Positions 45,416 to 55,095 are shown, numbered from the stretch's first letter. The stretch: 64,000 nt of DNA from Mucilaginibacter sp. L196 (GCF_009765905.1 NZ_LMUO01000009.1:349941-413940), one strand, 5' to 3'. Notes: a model not told the origin generated them from the letters alone. Numbers and translations are program-made.

Positions 45416-45532
45416 ATAAATATAACGATTATTTGAGCAATTAGTTTAATTGCTGTGTCACAATATTATAGGTAATACGTAAACGCGGCATTATTGGGTA
45501 CAACTTTAAAGGCTGATTTTTGTTCATGATAT

Positions 45533-46021
45533 ATGATAAAGCAAACCCCACCACCTGATAGTCAGCTTAAGTCCTCGTTAGAGTTTACGAAAACACCTAC
45601 CGACAAGTTTGCCATTTTTACTACCAATGTGTTAGGAAGCATGACTTTTCTGCTGTGTAGTTTAGCTTTTTTCGCGGCATGGATCATCTGGAACCTGTTC
45701 GTGCCCAACTCGTTCGACCGTTTTCCTTTCCCGGTACTGGAGATGGTGGTATCCCTGTTCGCCATCATCCTGTCGGTAACCGTGCTTATTAACCAAAACC
45801 GGCAGGGGCATATGGATAAAATACGCCAGCAGGTCGAGTTTGAAGTAAATGTTCGTGCCGAAAGCGAGATTACCATGATGCTGAATATGCTGCACGAGAT
45901 CCATCAAAAGCTCGGCCTGAAAACAGAAGAAGATAAAGAGCTGGAAGAAATGAAGGAGATGACTGACGTAAAGCAAATTCATCAAACCATTGATGAGGAG
46001 CAATCAGGGGGGCAACAATAA
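45533..46021 (+). CDS. DUF1003 membrane protein
   Basis: 162 aa. The DUF1003 pattern is ADxxxxFxGS-like: DKFAIFTTNVLGSMTFLLC, then a transmembrane hairpin (LAFFAAWIIWNLFV and LEMVVSLFAIILSVTVLI) with NSFDRFPFPVLEMVVS between. A cytoplasmic coiled-coil tail (NQNRQGHMDKIRQQVEFEVN) follows. It is predicted to be an inner-membrane protein of unknown role. Confidence 0.88.
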   Translation: MIKQTPPPDSQLKSSLEFTKTPTDKFAIFTTNVLGSMTFLLCSLAFFAAWIIWNLFVPNSFDRFPFPVLEMVVSLFAIILSVTVLINQNRQGHMDKIRQQVEFEVNVRAESEITMMLNMLHEIHQKLGLKTEEDKELEEMKEMTDVKQIHQTIDEEQSGGQQ

Positions 46022-46090
46022 GCCTGCAAATTAATGTTTCGTCTTTGTTGTTTCCATCACATAGGTGTGCGGAAGATGGAAAAAAGGAAG

Positions 46091-46128
46091 CGTTGGCCTT
46101 GTGCGATTCCCGCCTTGGGCTGGGGACT
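46091..46128. repeat. Repeat family D, right-part fragment
   Basis: GCGTTGGCCTTGTGCGATTC followed by CCGCCTTGGGCTGGGGAC resembles 32289-32322. Degenerate. Confidence 0.45.
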
Positions 46129-46158
46129 ATATAATTAAGTTAAGGGGAAATAATTCTT

Positions 46159-46318
46159 CACCCTCTTTCCGGCTTGCCGGAGAGAGGGTCGAACAGCGCA
46201 GCACATTCGGGGTGAGTCGACTGTTCATCATGCATTTGCGGCAATGTCGCTCGTATAATTACTCACCCGGTCCTTGCTTCGCTCGACCACCCTCTCTTTT
46301 GCAAGCAAAAAAGAGGGG
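46159..46318. repeat. Palindromic repeat family B, copy 2
   Basis: Module Y (CACCCTCTTTCCGGCTTGCC ... GGGGTGAGT) followed by module X (ACTCACCCGGTCCTTGCTTC ... AAGAGGGG). Each module is itself a hairpin; together they form a long palindrome. Confidence 0.85.
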
Positions 46319-46435
46319 ATTAAAAACGAAGATGCAATCTTCCGAACATCAACAGAGGCGGGAGTGACAACAAGCCGGCCAATTTCGTGTTCAAATACAA
46401 TTGTTAACACTTATCAACACTATTTTTAAAAACCC

Positions 46436-46467
46436 TTTCCACATATCCATTTTTTCCCTTACATTTG
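46436..46467 (+). promoter_or_regulatory. Promoter of the yceD-rpmF-plsX-fabH operon
   Basis: TTTC (46436-46439), 20-base spacer, TACATTTG (46460-46467): a TAnnTTTG -7 with a near-consensus -33 at the right distance. The GTG start is 19 bases later. Confidence 0.5.
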
Positions 46468-46485
46468 CGGGCTAATTGTAGCTCA

Positions 46486-47010
46486 GTGAAATCGCTTAGG
46501 ATATACGCTATTCCTTTTACAGGTTTAAAGTTAGGCAAGCATCAGTTTGAGTTTGATGTTACAGATAGTTTTTTTGATGAGTTTGATTACTCTCTCGTAA
46601 AAAAAGCAAACCTGAAATGTGTTGTTGAGCTGGAAAAACAGGAAACATTAATTATCCTGGACTTCCGTATCACCGGCCACATCGACTTAGCCTGCGACCG
46701 TTGCCTGGCGCCATATCCGCAGCCGCTTGATATAAGCGAGCAGCAGATAGCGAAGTTTAGTGAAGAGGAGATTGATGAGGACGATGAGATCATCACGTTG
46801 GGTAAAAGTGATCACGAGATCAACATAGCCCCGCTGATTTATGAATATATTAACGTCGCGGTGCCTTTTGTAGCCAGTTGCGGCAACGAGGGTAACACCG
46901 AGTATTGTGATAAAGAAATGCTGGACAGCCTTAACAAGCTTGCAGTAAATAATGAACCAGAAGACGAGATAGTGGACCCACGGTGGGACGCGCTCAAAAA
47001 AATTAAATAA
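46486..47010 (+). CDS. yceD: DUF177/YceD family protein
   Basis: 174 aa from the GTG at 46486, giving MKSLRIYAIPFTGLKLGKHQ, the usual Bacteroidota start. GHIDLACDRCLAPYPQPL matches the DUF177 core, and a second Cys pair appears in CGNEGNTEYC. In plants and bacteria the family is linked to 23S rRNA/ribosome biogenesis, and it is almost always next to rpmF, as here (15-base gap). The exact activity is unsettled. Confidence 0.9.
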   Translation: MKSLRIYAIPFTGLKLGKHQFEFDVTDSFFDEFDYSLVKKANLKCVVELEKQETLIILDFRITGHIDLACDRCLAPYPQPLDISEQQIAKFSEEEIDEDDEIITLGKSDHEINIAPLIYEYINVAVPFVASCGNEGNTEYCDKEMLDSLNKLAVNNEPEDEIVDPRWDALKKIK

Positions 47011-47025
47011 TAATAAAATTAAGTT

Positions 47026-47217
47026 ATGCCACATCCAAAGCGCAAAATATCCAAATCAAGAAGAGATAAACGCAGGACCCATTACAAAGCTGTAGCGCCT
47101 ACTTTAACAACTTGTAGCACTACCGGCGCGGTACACTTGCCACACAGAGCATATACTGTTGATGGTAACGTTTACTACAACGGTAAATTACTGATTGAGA
47201 AAGCAGCTGTAGCCTAA
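47026..47217 (+). CDS. rpmF: 50S ribosomal protein L32
   Basis: 63 aa. [20 protein letters not shown] is the standard L32 N-terminus. It has one Cys (TTCSTTG), so it is the zinc-free (C-minus) form. It lies between yceD and plsX, the classical order linking ribosome and lipid synthesis. Confidence 0.97.
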   Translation: MPHPKRKISKSRRDKRRTHYKAVAPTLTTCSTTGAVHLPHRAYTVDGNVYYNGKLLIEKAAVA

Positions 47218-47231
47218 GTAATTTTCTGCAA

Positions 47232-48167
47232 ATGAAGATCGGCTTAGATATTATGGGGGGTGATTTTGCCCCCGAAGCAGCCGTTTTAGGCGCGATATTG
47301 GCCCATAAAGCCTTATCCGGCCCAAAGCTAGTGCTTATAGGTGATAAGGACAGCGCCATAAAAATTCTTCAGGAAAACAACTATAACCCCGATAATTTCG
47401 AGTTTGTACACACAACCGAAGTTATTGGCATGGGCGAGCATCCCACAAAAGCCATTGTTCAAAAACCCGACTCTAGTATTAGCGTCGGGTTTAAACTGTT
47501 GAAGGAAGGAGCCATACAGGCCTTTTCTTCTGCTGGTAATACCGGTGCTATGCTCGTTGGTTCCATGTTTAGCATAAAAGCTATCCCGGGTGTGTTGCGC
47601 CCGTCTATTACTTCTATCGTTCCTCAGGTTAAAGGTGGGTTCGGTATCCTGCTTGATGTTGGCGCCAATGCCGATTGCAAGCCCGATATGCTGGTCCAGT
47701 TTGCCACATTAGGCGCATTATATGCGGAGTATGTTTACAAAATTGCTAACCCAAGGGTTGGTTTGGTAAACATTGGCGAGGAAGAAGAAAAAGGTAATAT
47801 CCTCACACAAGCTACATTCCCGTTGTTAAAGGCCGCGAGCCATTTAAACTTTGTGGGTAATGTGGAGAGCCGCCATCTTTTTGATGATGTGGCCGATGTA
47901 ATGGTTTGCGACGGGTTCACCGGCAATACCATTATCAAACTTTCCGAATCTTTCTATGAAATTGCCCGTCGTAAAAACATCAATGATGTGTTTTTCGATA
48001 TGTTTAATTATGAGCAATATGGTGGTAGCCCAATATTAGGGGTGAACGGCGCGGTGGTTGTAGGCCACGGAATTTCGCCGCCCGAGGCTATCAAAAACAT
48101 GGTACTTTTGTCAAAAACAGTATTTGAAAGTGGTGTGGTTGATAAGATCACGCAGGCGTTTCAATAA
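47232..48167 (+). CDS. plsX: Phosphate acyltransferase PlsX
   Basis: 311 aa. It makes acyl-phosphate from acyl-ACP for phospholipid synthesis. Motifs: [20 protein letters not shown] at the start, [11 protein letters not shown] in the middle, [13 protein letters not shown] and [15 protein letters not shown]. It starts 15 bases after rpmF and is followed by fabH after 12 bases. Confidence 0.97.
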   Translation: MKIGLDIMGGDFAPEAAVLGAILAHKALSGPKLVLIGDKDSAIKILQENNYNPDNFEFVHTTEVIGMGEHPTKAIVQKPDSSISVGFKLLKEGAIQAFSSAGNTGAMLVGSMFSIKAIPGVLRPSITSIVPQVKGGFGILLDVGANADCKPDMLVQFATLGALYAEYVYKIANPRVGLVNIGEEEEKGNILTQATFPLLKAASHLNFVGNVESRHLFDDVADVMVCDGFTGNTIIKLSESFYEIARRKNINDVFFDMFNYEQYGGSPILGVNGAVVVGHGISPPEAIKNMVLLSKTVFESGVVDKITQAFQ

Positions 48168-48178
48168 AAAATATATAT

Positions 48179-49174
48179 ATGAGTAAAATTCATGCGGCTA
48201 TTACTGCTGTAAACGGTTACGTTCCTGAATATATTCTAACTAACGACGAGCTCGCAACAATGGTGGATACCAACGACGAGTGGATCATGAGCCGCACAGG
48301 CATAAAAGAGCGCCGCATACTAAAAGGCGAAGGCCTGGGTACATCGGATATGGCAGTTCCTGCTGTTGAAGGTTTACTAAAAAAACGCGGCATCAGCGCC
48401 GAAGAGATCGACCTGATCATCTTCTGCACCACCACACCCGATTTACCTTTCCCTGCTACCGCGAACATTTTAGGCCATAAAATTGGCGCTAAAAACGCTT
48501 GGGGGTTTGATTTACAGGCCGCTTGTTCAGGTTTTTTATTTGGACTGACAACAGGTGCCCAGTTTATCGAGAACGGCAAACACAAAAAAGTATTAGTAGT
48601 GGGTGCCGATAAAATGTCGGCCATGATAGATTATCAGGATCGTGCTACCTGCATTATTTTTGGTGATGGCGCGGGCTGTGCCCTGCTTGAGCCGAATACC
48701 GATGGTTACGGTTTGATCGATTCTGTATTAAAAAGCGATGGCGCGGGTATCCCTTACCTGCACCAAAAAGCAGGCGGTTCAATAAAACCTGCCAGCCACG
48801 AAACTGTTGACGCCCGCGAGCACTATGCTTACCAGGAAGGTCAGGCAGTATTCAAATTCGCGGTTACCAATATGGCCGATGTTGCTGCCGAAGTAATGGA
48901 ACGCAATAACCTTGTAGCAGATGATATTGCGTGGTTAGTGCCACACCAGGCCAACAAACGTATTATTGATGCAACCGCTAACCGTACCGGTGTAAGTGCC
49001 GATAAGGTTATCATCAATATTGAAAAATACGGTAATACCACCAATGCCACCATCCCTTTATGCTTATGGGAGTGGGAAAATAAATTTAAAAAAGGCGATA
49101 ACCTGTTATTTGCCGCTTTTGGTGGCGGGTTTACATGGGGTTCACTTTATTTAAAATGGGCCTATAATTCATAA
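48179..49174 (+). CDS. fabH: 3-oxoacyl-ACP synthase III
   Basis: 331 aa. It starts fatty acid synthesis by condensing acetyl-CoA (or branched acyl-CoA) with malonyl-ACP. The catalytic Cys lies in [12 protein letters not shown], His in [11 protein letters not shown] and Asn in [30 protein letters not shown] is a typical N-terminal region. It continues the plsX operon. Confidence 0.97.
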   Translation: MSKIHAAITAVNGYVPEYILTNDELATMVDTNDEWIMSRTGIKERRILKGEGLGTSDMAVPAVEGLLKKRGISAEEIDLIIFCTTTPDLPFPATANILGHKIGAKNAWGFDLQAACSGFLFGLTTGAQFIENGKHKKVLVVGADKMSAMIDYQDRATCIIFGDGAGCALLEPNTDGYGLIDSVLKSDGAGIPYLHQKAGGSIKPASHETVDAREHYAYQEGQAVFKFAVTNMADVAAEVMERNNLVADDIAWLVPHQANKRIIDATANRTGVSADKVIINIEKYGNTTNATIPLCLWEWENKFKKGDNLLFAAFGGGFTWGSLYLKWAYNS

Positions 49175-49180
49175 TTTTTG

Positions 49181-49338
49181 ATGTGCAGATGTGCTGATAT
49201 GCAGATGTGCAAATAGAAAAACAAACAAATAAACTTTATTAAAAATGTTTTGTTTATTTGTTTGTAGTAACTCACTAACTTAATTAAATCTAACTAATTA
49301 AAAATCTGCACATTTGCATATCCGCACATTTGCAGATA
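49181..49338. repeat. Long palindromic repeat (family G) between fabH and accB
   Basis: Outer arms read GATGTGCAGATGTGCTGATA and TATCCGCACATTTGCAGAT; inner arms AAACAAACAAATAAAC / GTTTATTTGTTTG. The spacer (184 bases) is nearly all repeat and is likely transcribed. Confidence 0.8.
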
Positions 49339-49358
49339 ACTAAAATCAATTCCTCAGC

Positions 49359-49835
49359 ATGGATATTAAACAAATACAAGACCTAATTCGCTTTGTTGCC
49401 AAATCAGGAGTAAACGAAGTTGCTATTGAGCAGAATGAGTTTAAAATAACCATTAAAACTAACCAGGCCGCAACGTATGTTAACGCAACTGTACCTGTTG
49501 TTGCCCACCAGCCTTTGGCTGCTGCTGCCGCGCCTGCACCTGTAGATCCTATCGCTAATGCTGCTGCGCCTGTTGCTGTTGATGACAATTCAAAATACGT
49601 AACTATCAAATCACCAATGATCGGTACTTTCTATCGTTCAGCAAGCCCTGATAAACCAATGATGGTTAATGTTGGCGACGAGATAAACACTGGCACTGTA
49701 CTTTGTATTATTGAAGCGATGAAACTGTTTAACGAGATCGAATCTGAAATATCAGGCCGTGTTGTTAAAATATTGGTTGATAACGCATCGCCTGTTGAGT
49801 ACGACCAGCCATTATTTTTGGTTGAGCCTAAATAA
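49359..49835 (+). CDS. accB: Biotin carboxyl carrier protein of acetyl-CoA carboxylase
   Basis: 158 aa. The biotinyl domain is at the C-terminus with the biotin Lys in IIEAMKLFNEIE. The N-terminal part (MDIKQIQDLIRFVAKSGV) is the usual AccB dimer helix, joined by an Ala/Pro-rich linker. It carries carboxybiotin between AccC and AccA/D for malonyl-CoA. accC follows. Confidence 0.97.
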   Translation: MDIKQIQDLIRFVAKSGVNEVAIEQNEFKITIKTNQAATYVNATVPVVAHQPLAAAAAPAPVDPIANAAAPVAVDDNSKYVTIKSPMIGTFYRSASPDKPMMVNVGDEINTGTVLCIIEAMKLFNEIESEISGRVVKILVDNASPVEYDQPLFLVEPK

Positions 49836-49944
49836 TATTAATAATAGGTGCACAACACCTATTGTTGACAATTAATTTCATTAGTTCTTAAACACAAAAA
49901 CTGTGACGTCAATTACAATCGGTGAAGGCAATAAAGATCATACT

Positions 49945-51285
49945 ATGTTTAAAAAAATATTAATAGCTAACCGTGGTGAAATTGCCCTGCGAATCATTCG
50001 TACCTGCAAAGAAATGGGTATTAAAACCGTAGCTGTTTATTCTACTGCCGACCGCGATAGCCTGCACGTACGTTTTGCCGATGAGGCCGTATGTATTGGC
50101 CCGCCGCCAAGCCGCGATTCTTACTTAAATATCCCGAATATCATTTCAGCCGCTGAGTTAACCAATGCCGATGCAATCCATCCTGGCTACGGTTTCTTAT
50201 CTGAAAATGCTAAATTTTCCGCTATTTGTGCCGAGTACGGCATCAAATTTATAGGCGCTACTGCTGCGCAGATCAATTCCATGGGCGATAAAGCTTCGGC
50301 TAAAGAAACCATGGAAAAAGCTGGTGTACCTATCGTACCGGGTTCCAAAGGTTTGTTGCAAAGCGTAAAAGAAGGTATCTCCATCGCTAAAAAAATAGGC
50401 TATCCCGTAATACTTAAAGCAACTGCCGGTGGTGGTGGCCGCGGTATGCGTATTGTTTGGAAAGATGAAGAATTTGAAGCAGCCTGGGATTCAGCTAGAG
50501 CAGAATCAGGTGCCGCTTTCGGTAACGATGGCATGTACCTGGAGAAATATGTTCAGGACCCTCGCCACATCGAGATCCAGGTAGTTGGCGATCAGTATGG
50601 TAAAGTTTGCCATTTATCTGAACGCGATTGCTCTATCCAGCGCCGTCACCAAAAATTGGTTGAGGAATCTCCTTCACCATTCATGACCGAAAAACTCCGT
50701 AAAAAAATGGGTGAGGCTGCCATCAAAGGCGCTAAAGCTGTTAAATATGAAGGGGCAGGTACGGTTGAGTTTTTGGTTGACAAGGACCGCAACTTCTATT
50801 TTATGGAGATGAACACCCGTATACAGGTGGAGCATCCCGTAACTGAGGAAGTAATCAACTTCGATTTAATAAAAGAACAAATAAAGGTTGCAGCAGGCAT
50901 CCCGATATCAGGCAAAAACTACGAGCCAACCATGCACGCCATCGAGTGTCGCATCAACGCCGAAGATCCTGCTAACAACTTCCGCCCGTCACCGGGTAAA
51001 ATAACCAACTTCCACTCTCCGGGTGGTCACGGTGTGCGTATTGATACCCATGTGTACAGCGGTTACGTTATCCCGCCTAACTACGACTCGATGATAGCCA
51101 AGGTGATCTGCGTTGCGCAAACACGCGAAGAAGCCCTGAGCACTATGGAACGCGCCTTAAGCGAATTTGTGATAGAAGGAGTAAAAACAACCATTCCTTT
51201 CCACCTGAAATTACTGCAGGACCCTAATTTCCGTGCTGGTAACTTCACCACCAAATTCATGGAAACTTTTGAATATTCAGAATAA
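49945..51285 (+). CDS. accC: Biotin carboxylase AccC
   Basis: 446 aa from the ATG at 49945 ([18 protein letters not shown]); a GTG at 49903 in the same frame would add 14 residues not seen in the family. ATP-grasp motifs [28 protein letters not shown] and the [18 protein letters not shown] catalytic segment are intact. It carboxylates biotin on AccB using ATP and bicarbonate. Confidence 0.97.
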   Translation: MFKKILIANRGEIALRIIRTCKEMGIKTVAVYSTADRDSLHVRFADEAVCIGPPPSRDSYLNIPNIISAAELTNADAIHPGYGFLSENAKFSAICAEYGIKFIGATAAQINSMGDKASAKETMEKAGVPIVPGSKGLLQSVKEGISIAKKIGYPVILKATAGGGGRGMRIVWKDEEFEAAWDSARAESGAAFGNDGMYLEKYVQDPRHIEIQVVGDQYGKVCHLSERDCSIQRRHQKLVEESPSPFMTEKLRKKMGEAAIKGAKAVKYEGAGTVEFLVDKDRNFYFMEMNTRIQVEHPVTEEVINFDLIKEQIKVAAGIPISGKNYEPTMHAIECRINAEDPANNFRPSPGKITNFHSPGGHGVRIDTHVYSGYVIPPNYDSMIAKVICVAQTREEALSTMERALSEFVIEGVKTTIPFHLKLLQDPNFRAGNFTTKFMETFEYSE

Positions 51286-51348
51286 TTAAAACTGAAGCAA
51301 TAAGTTAAAACGTAGATAACGTTTACTACACGGTATTCAAAAAATCAG

Positions 51349-52200
51349 ATGAGCGAGAAAAACATAGTGCAGGCAATAAAGGACAAAGGAAAGACAATGG
51401 AATCTGAAATGTCTTTCTTCGACCATCTGGAAGCACTAAGGTGGCACTTGATGCGCTCAGCTATTGGTGTAGTTGTTTTTACTGGTGTCGCTTGGTATTT
51501 TTATGATTTTATCTTCGGGACCATCATCATGGGCCCAATGCATCCCGATTTCTGGACGTATCGTATGATGTGTAAGTTCGGCAACGGATTTTGCATCACC
51601 CATATTAACGGTACTATCATAAACACCGAAATGGCCGGGCAGTTTATGCTTAAAATAAACTCCTCCATATTAATAGGCATCATATTGGCTGTTCCATACA
51701 TTTTATGGGAGATATGGCGTTTTATAAAACCCGCTTTACTGGATAAGGAACGCAAAGCTGCAAGCGGCTTTGTTTTTTATGCCTCTATCCTTTTTATTAT
51801 AGGCATATTGTTCGGCTACTATGTTATAGCCCCTGAATCTATTTCTTTTTTGGCCGCGTACACTGTTAGCCCTACCATTCATAACACGTTTACCATCAGC
51901 TCCTACCTTTCTATGGTAGCCACAATTACCCTGATAATTGGTATCGTGTTCGAGCTTCCTATCTTAATCTATATTCTTGCCTCAATAGGTATATTATCAG
52001 GTACATTCATGCGTAAAACCCGCAGGTATTCGATAGTTATTCTGCTGATTGTCGGCGCTATTATATCGCCATCGCCAGATTTTCTGACTACCATGATAGC
52101 AACAGTACCGTTGTTTGCATTGTACGAGGTAGGTATAGTAGTAGCCTCTATTGTCGAAAAACGTCGCCTTAAAAAGCACGAAGAGATAATGGAATCATAA
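51349..52200 (+). CDS. tatC: Twin-arginine translocase subunit TatC
   Basis: 283 aa. EMSFFDHLEALRWHLMRSAI is the conserved cytoplasmic N-terminus. Six transmembrane helices follow, with the marked PILIYILASIGILSG and PSPDFLTTMIATVPLFALYE segments near the end. It has a longer periplasmic loop after TM1 than E. coli TatC, as usual in this phylum. It exports folded RR-signal proteins. It follows accC by 63 bases. Confidence 0.95.
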   Translation: MSEKNIVQAIKDKGKTMESEMSFFDHLEALRWHLMRSAIGVVVFTGVAWYFYDFIFGTIIMGPMHPDFWTYRMMCKFGNGFCITHINGTIINTEMAGQFMLKINSSILIGIILAVPYILWEIWRFIKPALLDKERKAASGFVFYASILFIIGILFGYYVIAPESISFLAAYTVSPTIHNTFTISSYLSMVATITLIIGIVFELPILIYILASIGILSGTFMRKTRRYSIVILLIVGAIISPSPDFLTTMIATVPLFALYEVGIVVASIVEKRRLKKHEEIMES

Positions 52201-52254
52201 GCCACTAATTTTCGCAAAATATTTATCTTAGCCCCTTAATCATTACAAACTAAA

Positions 52255-52692
52255 ATGAAAGAGGGACTAAGAATTGCCATTGGTGCAGATCACGCAGGAT
52301 TCGACTATAAACAACCTTTAGCAGCGGCATTAACTACCGCCATCGAAATAAGGGATTTTGGCACTTATTCCGTCGATTCTGTTGACTATCCCGACTTTGC
52401 CCACCCTGTAGCCCTCGCTGTAGAAAGCGGCGACTACGACTTAGGTATACTGATTTGTGGCAGCGCTAATGGTGTAGCCATGACCGCCAATAAGCATCAG
52501 GGCATCCGTGCAGCCATTTGCTGGAATACCGAATTAGCTTGCCTTGCACGCCAGCATAATAACGCCAATGTTGTTTGTATCCCGGCCCGGTTTATTTCTA
52601 TCGACGAAGCAAAAGCAATCATAAACATGTTCCTGTGCACCGATTTTGAAGGTGGTCGCCACGCCAACCGTGTAAACAAAATGAGCTGCTAA
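52255..52692 (+). CDS. rpiB: Ribose-5-phosphate isomerase B
   Basis: 145 aa. IGADHAGFDYKQPL and LGILICGSANGVAMTANK are RpiB motifs; the second holds the catalytic Cys, and GGRHANRVNKM near the end includes the substrate-binding His/Arg. It interconverts ribose- and ribulose-5-P like the unrelated RpiA at 10139. It ends the tatC-rpiB unit. Confidence 0.95.
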   Translation: MKEGLRIAIGADHAGFDYKQPLAAALTTAIEIRDFGTYSVDSVDYPDFAHPVALAVESGDYDLGILICGSANGVAMTANKHQGIRAAICWNTELACLARQHNNANVVCIPARFISIDEAKAIINMFLCTDFEGGRHANRVNKMSC

Positions 52693-52745
52693 GAAGCGGT
52701 TTAAAAAACTATTGAATATCATTTTATATAAACACAAAAACCAAA

Positions 52746-52860
52746 CGTCATTGCGAGGAACGAAGCAATCTCTACATAGGCAGGGCGTTTGGAAAGGTAT
52801 TGAATCTGCGGAGCAACTCTGTAAAGTATAGAGATTGCTTCGTACCTTACAGCAATGACG
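52746..52860. repeat. Palindromic repeat family A, copy 2
   Basis: CGTCATTGCGAGGAACGAAG ... ACAGCAATGACG. It closely matches the reverse complement of 14019-14131 along its whole length. Confidence 0.9.
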
Positions 52861-52953
52861 ATAGTTTTATTGTTTTTAGACACTTTCCAATGTTTAAAAT
52901 TAATAGGTTGCGCACCTACGGCCAATATCATTAAGTTAAGAAAAATATTTTTT

Positions 52954-53116
52954 CACCCTCTTTCCGGCTTGCCGGAGAGAAGGTCGAACAGCGCAGCGCA
53001 TTCGGGGTGAGTCAACTGTGGGCCTGGCGGTTTGCGTCAATGTCGCTTGTATGCTTTACTCACCCGGTCTTAGCTCCGCTCGACCACCCTCTCTATCGCT
53101 TCGCGACAAAGAGGGT
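52954..53116. repeat. Palindromic repeat family B, copy 3
   Basis: Module Y then module X, as at 46159-46318: CACCCTCTTTCCGGCTTGCC ... GGGGTGAGT, spacer, ACTCACCCGG ... AAGAGGGT. Confidence 0.9.
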
Positions 53117-53132
53117 AAGAAGCAACAAACAA

Positions 53133-53167
53133 AAAAAGGCAACCGGATCATCTCCAATTGCCTTTTT
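53133..53167 (-). terminator. Intrinsic terminator of the SPW-repeat gene
   Basis: AAAAAGGCAA / TTGCCTTTTT, 10-bp stem, 15-nt loop. The minus side runs into TTTTTTTGTTTG. Confidence 0.8.
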
Positions 53168-53215
53168 CTATATCTATGAAATCACCTCAAAAATCGGTGA
53201 AATTCAGAAGAAATA

Positions 53216-53626
53216 TTATTCTGAATCTATCGACTGTAATTGTCCTTCAGGTAAATGATGACGGAACCTATCAGTAAAAGGAGATTTGTGAGTGAATGCA
53301 CCGGCAATAAATACCAATCCGCCTATTAAAACTTGTGGCCAAACCACTTTATCAGAAAAATGGAAAATAAATGGTGACATCAACAAGAACGAACCCATAA
53401 TCACATCTAAAAATAAATGCATTTCCATTGGCATTTGTTTAATAAACCCATGCTTATTATTGCTGAAAACAGCCATAATAAATTCTATCCATCCAAACAA
53501 CAAAGGCAAAAATAAAGCCGCGCCGCCTAATTTATAAAAACCTAAAGCCCATGGGCTGCCTAATAACAAAACAACTGCTAACCAGTTGATAACTCCGTAA
53601 GTTGATAGTGAAATGAATGGTTTCAT
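53216..53626 (-). CDS. SPW-repeat membrane protein
   Basis: 136 aa with four hydrophobic helices. Two repeat signatures, GSPWALGFYKLGG and SPFIFHFSDKVV, mark the SPW repeat (about 50 residues each). GWIEFIMAVF and GSFLLMSP complete the helices. The role of the family is unknown. Confidence 0.8.
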   Translation of the reverse strand: MKPFISLSTYGVINWLAVVLLLGSPWALGFYKLGGAALFLPLLFGWIEFIMAVFSNNKHGFIKQMPMEMHLFLDVIMGSFLLMSPFIFHFSDKVVWPQVLIGGLVFIAGAFTHKSPFTDRFRHHLPEGQLQSIDSE

Positions 53627-53740
53627 TCTGCTTTTTATTTTTATTTACTAATAACGCTGCTAAATTAATAATTTATAGCGTGAGTTTGTTTTGAAAGTTG
53701 AAATTTTATTTGAAAGCATGTTCAATAATAATTCTTTACC

Positions 53741-54517
53741 CTAAAATATACTCCTATTCGCCCCGCCATCAACCTGTATAGTAGTCCCCGAAACATAGGC
53801 AGCCTGTTCCGAAGCTAAAAATACCACCATTGCAGCAAGTTCTTCAGGCTTACCAATTCTTCCCAATGGAATAGCTTTGGCCTTTTCTTTTAAGGCCGCA
53901 TCGGGGTCAACGCCTTTAGGAACGGTATGCTTTATCCTGTCAGTTAGTATCAAGCCCGGCGCTACATTGTTTACGGTAATATTATATGGCCCGAATTCAT
54001 CAGCCATTAACTTAGCCATCCCAACAATACCCATTCGCATACTGGTTGATAGCACCGAATTTGCTAATACCGACTTCACCGACCCACTCACAATATTAAT
54101 AATACGCCCATTACCCGATTCTTTTAAATAAGGCAAAACCAATCTGCTCATATGCGCTACGCTCAGTAAATTCAGCTCAAAAGCCTTTTGCCAGGCGCTT
54201 TCATCAAAGTTTTCAAACTTATCAAATGGTGGCCCGCCGGCGTTATTTAGTAAAATATCTATCCGCCCAAAAGCAGCAGCGGCTTTTTTAACAAAGGCCT
54301 CAATATCCTCACTCTTGCTCACATCAATCGGGATAGCCACTACCTCGTTACCGGTTTGCTTTTTGATTTCGGCGGCAGTTTTATTTAACTCATCCACGTC
54401 GCGCGAGCCAATAATAACCTTTGCGCCTTCGGCGGATAGCATGGTGGCAATTGCCCTGCCTAATCCTTTACTGGCAGCTAATACGATAGCTACTTTGTTG
54501 GTGAGTTTTAAATCCAT
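53741..54517 (-). CDS. Short-chain dehydrogenase with atypical active site
   Basis: 258 aa, with the Rossmann fold: VLAASKGLGRAIA in place of TGxxxGxG, NNAG (91-94), and NIVSGS holding the Ser. The usual Tyr-x-x-x-Lys is replaced by Ser157-x-x-x-Arg161 (LSTSMRMGIVGMAK). This fits the BKR-like SDR subgroup that departs from the catalytic tetrad. It may bind NAD(P) with altered catalysis, or none. It follows a small membrane-protein gene by three bases. Confidence 0.9.
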   Translation of the reverse strand: MDLKLTNKVAIVLAASKGLGRAIATMLSAEGAKVIIGSRDVDELNKTAAEIKKQTGNEVVAIPIDVSKSEDIEAFVKKAAAAFGRIDILLNNAGGPPFDKFENFDESAWQKAFELNLLSVAHMSRLVLPYLKESGNGRIINIVSGSVKSVLANSVLSTSMRMGIVGMAKLMADEFGPYNITVNNVAPGLILTDRIKHTVPKGVDPDAALKEKAKAIPLGRIGKPEELAAMVVFLASEQAAYVSGTTIQVDGGANRSIF

Positions 54518-54520
54518 TAC

Positions 54521-54943
54521 CTAAGCCTTGTTTAGTAGTTTTTCAATTTTCTTGGTTCTGATATATTGAGTAATTAAAAACGCCCCCGATAGCCATATCC
54601 ATGTCCAATACTCATAAATAAAGGCCCAATAAATAAATATCGGAACTATTACCAACCATTCAATTACCATTACAAGTAAGATGTTGTTTTTTATAAATGA
54701 AAAAAGGATTAAATCTAACAGAACTATGGCTAACATAAATGCAGCTATAAATATCAAACCATAGCTAAGCAGGAAAAAAGGTATACCCAATAATAATCCC
54801 CCAATTGTCCCGAGCCAGCTATCAAATCCATGGTAACAAATAATATTTATAATTGCTGATATTTCCAAGCATATATAAAAGCCCAATAAGTGAATTAAGT
54901 TTGTTAGTAGGACTTTACCGGGATTGTGAATATCAAAGGCCAT
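54521..54943 (-). CDS. Small integral membrane protein, unknown
   Basis: 140 aa from the ATG at 54943 (a TTG at 54964 adds seven residues). Four hydrophobic helices with few charges; the C-terminus is basic (IRTKKIEKLLNKA). I recognise no family. It is three bases from the SDR gene, so the two are coupled. A family B hairpin fragment lies just upstream. Confidence 0.65.
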   Translation of the reverse strand: MAFDIHNPGKVLLTNLIHLLGFYICLEISAIINIICYHGFDSWLGTIGGLLLGIPFFLLSYGLIFIAAFMLAIVLLDLILFSFIKNNILLVMVIEWLVIVPIFIYWAFIYEYWTWIWLSGAFLITQYIRTKKIEKLLNKA

Positions 54944-54984
54944 AAGCGAAGATACATTTCCCAAACAATAATTATAGACACTTC

Positions 54985-55047
54985 CCTCACCTCTTTACGC
55001 CGCAGGCGAAGAGAGGTCGGCTAGCGCAGCGTAGCCAGGTTAGTCAA
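54985..55047. repeat. Family B, single module (Y-like)
   Basis: CCTCACCTCTTTACGCCGCA ... GCGCAGCGTAGCCAGGTTAG resembles module Y alone. It shows that the module exists without its partner X. Confidence 0.6.
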
Positions 55048-55059
55048 TCGTCACCATGC

Positions 55060-55090
55060 TTTCCTCTTGATTCTTTTTTAACTAAATTTG
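55060..55090 (+). promoter_or_regulatory. Promoter of dgkA-recO
   Basis: TTTC (55060-55063), 19-base spacer, TAAATTTG (55083-55090). The ATG of dgkA is only five bases after the -7 box, so the mRNA would be leaderless or nearly so. Confidence 0.45.
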
Positions 55091-55095
55091 ATGCA

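Larger units (their letters stand above)
46022..46435. other. Repeat-dominated spacer
   Basis: Holds a family D fragment (46091-46128) and a full family B repeat (46159-46318). Short frames here are translations of repeats. The promoter of the yceD operon follows. Confidence 0.7.
52693..53132. other. Repeat-filled spacer
   Basis: No gene. Two palindromes, family A (52746-52860) and family B (52954-53116), fill most of it. Confidence 0.7.

Noticed and set aside
46065..46367. 100-aa plus-strand frame after the DUF1003 gene
   Set aside because: It is mostly the family B palindrome read through; its peptide changes between repeat copies.
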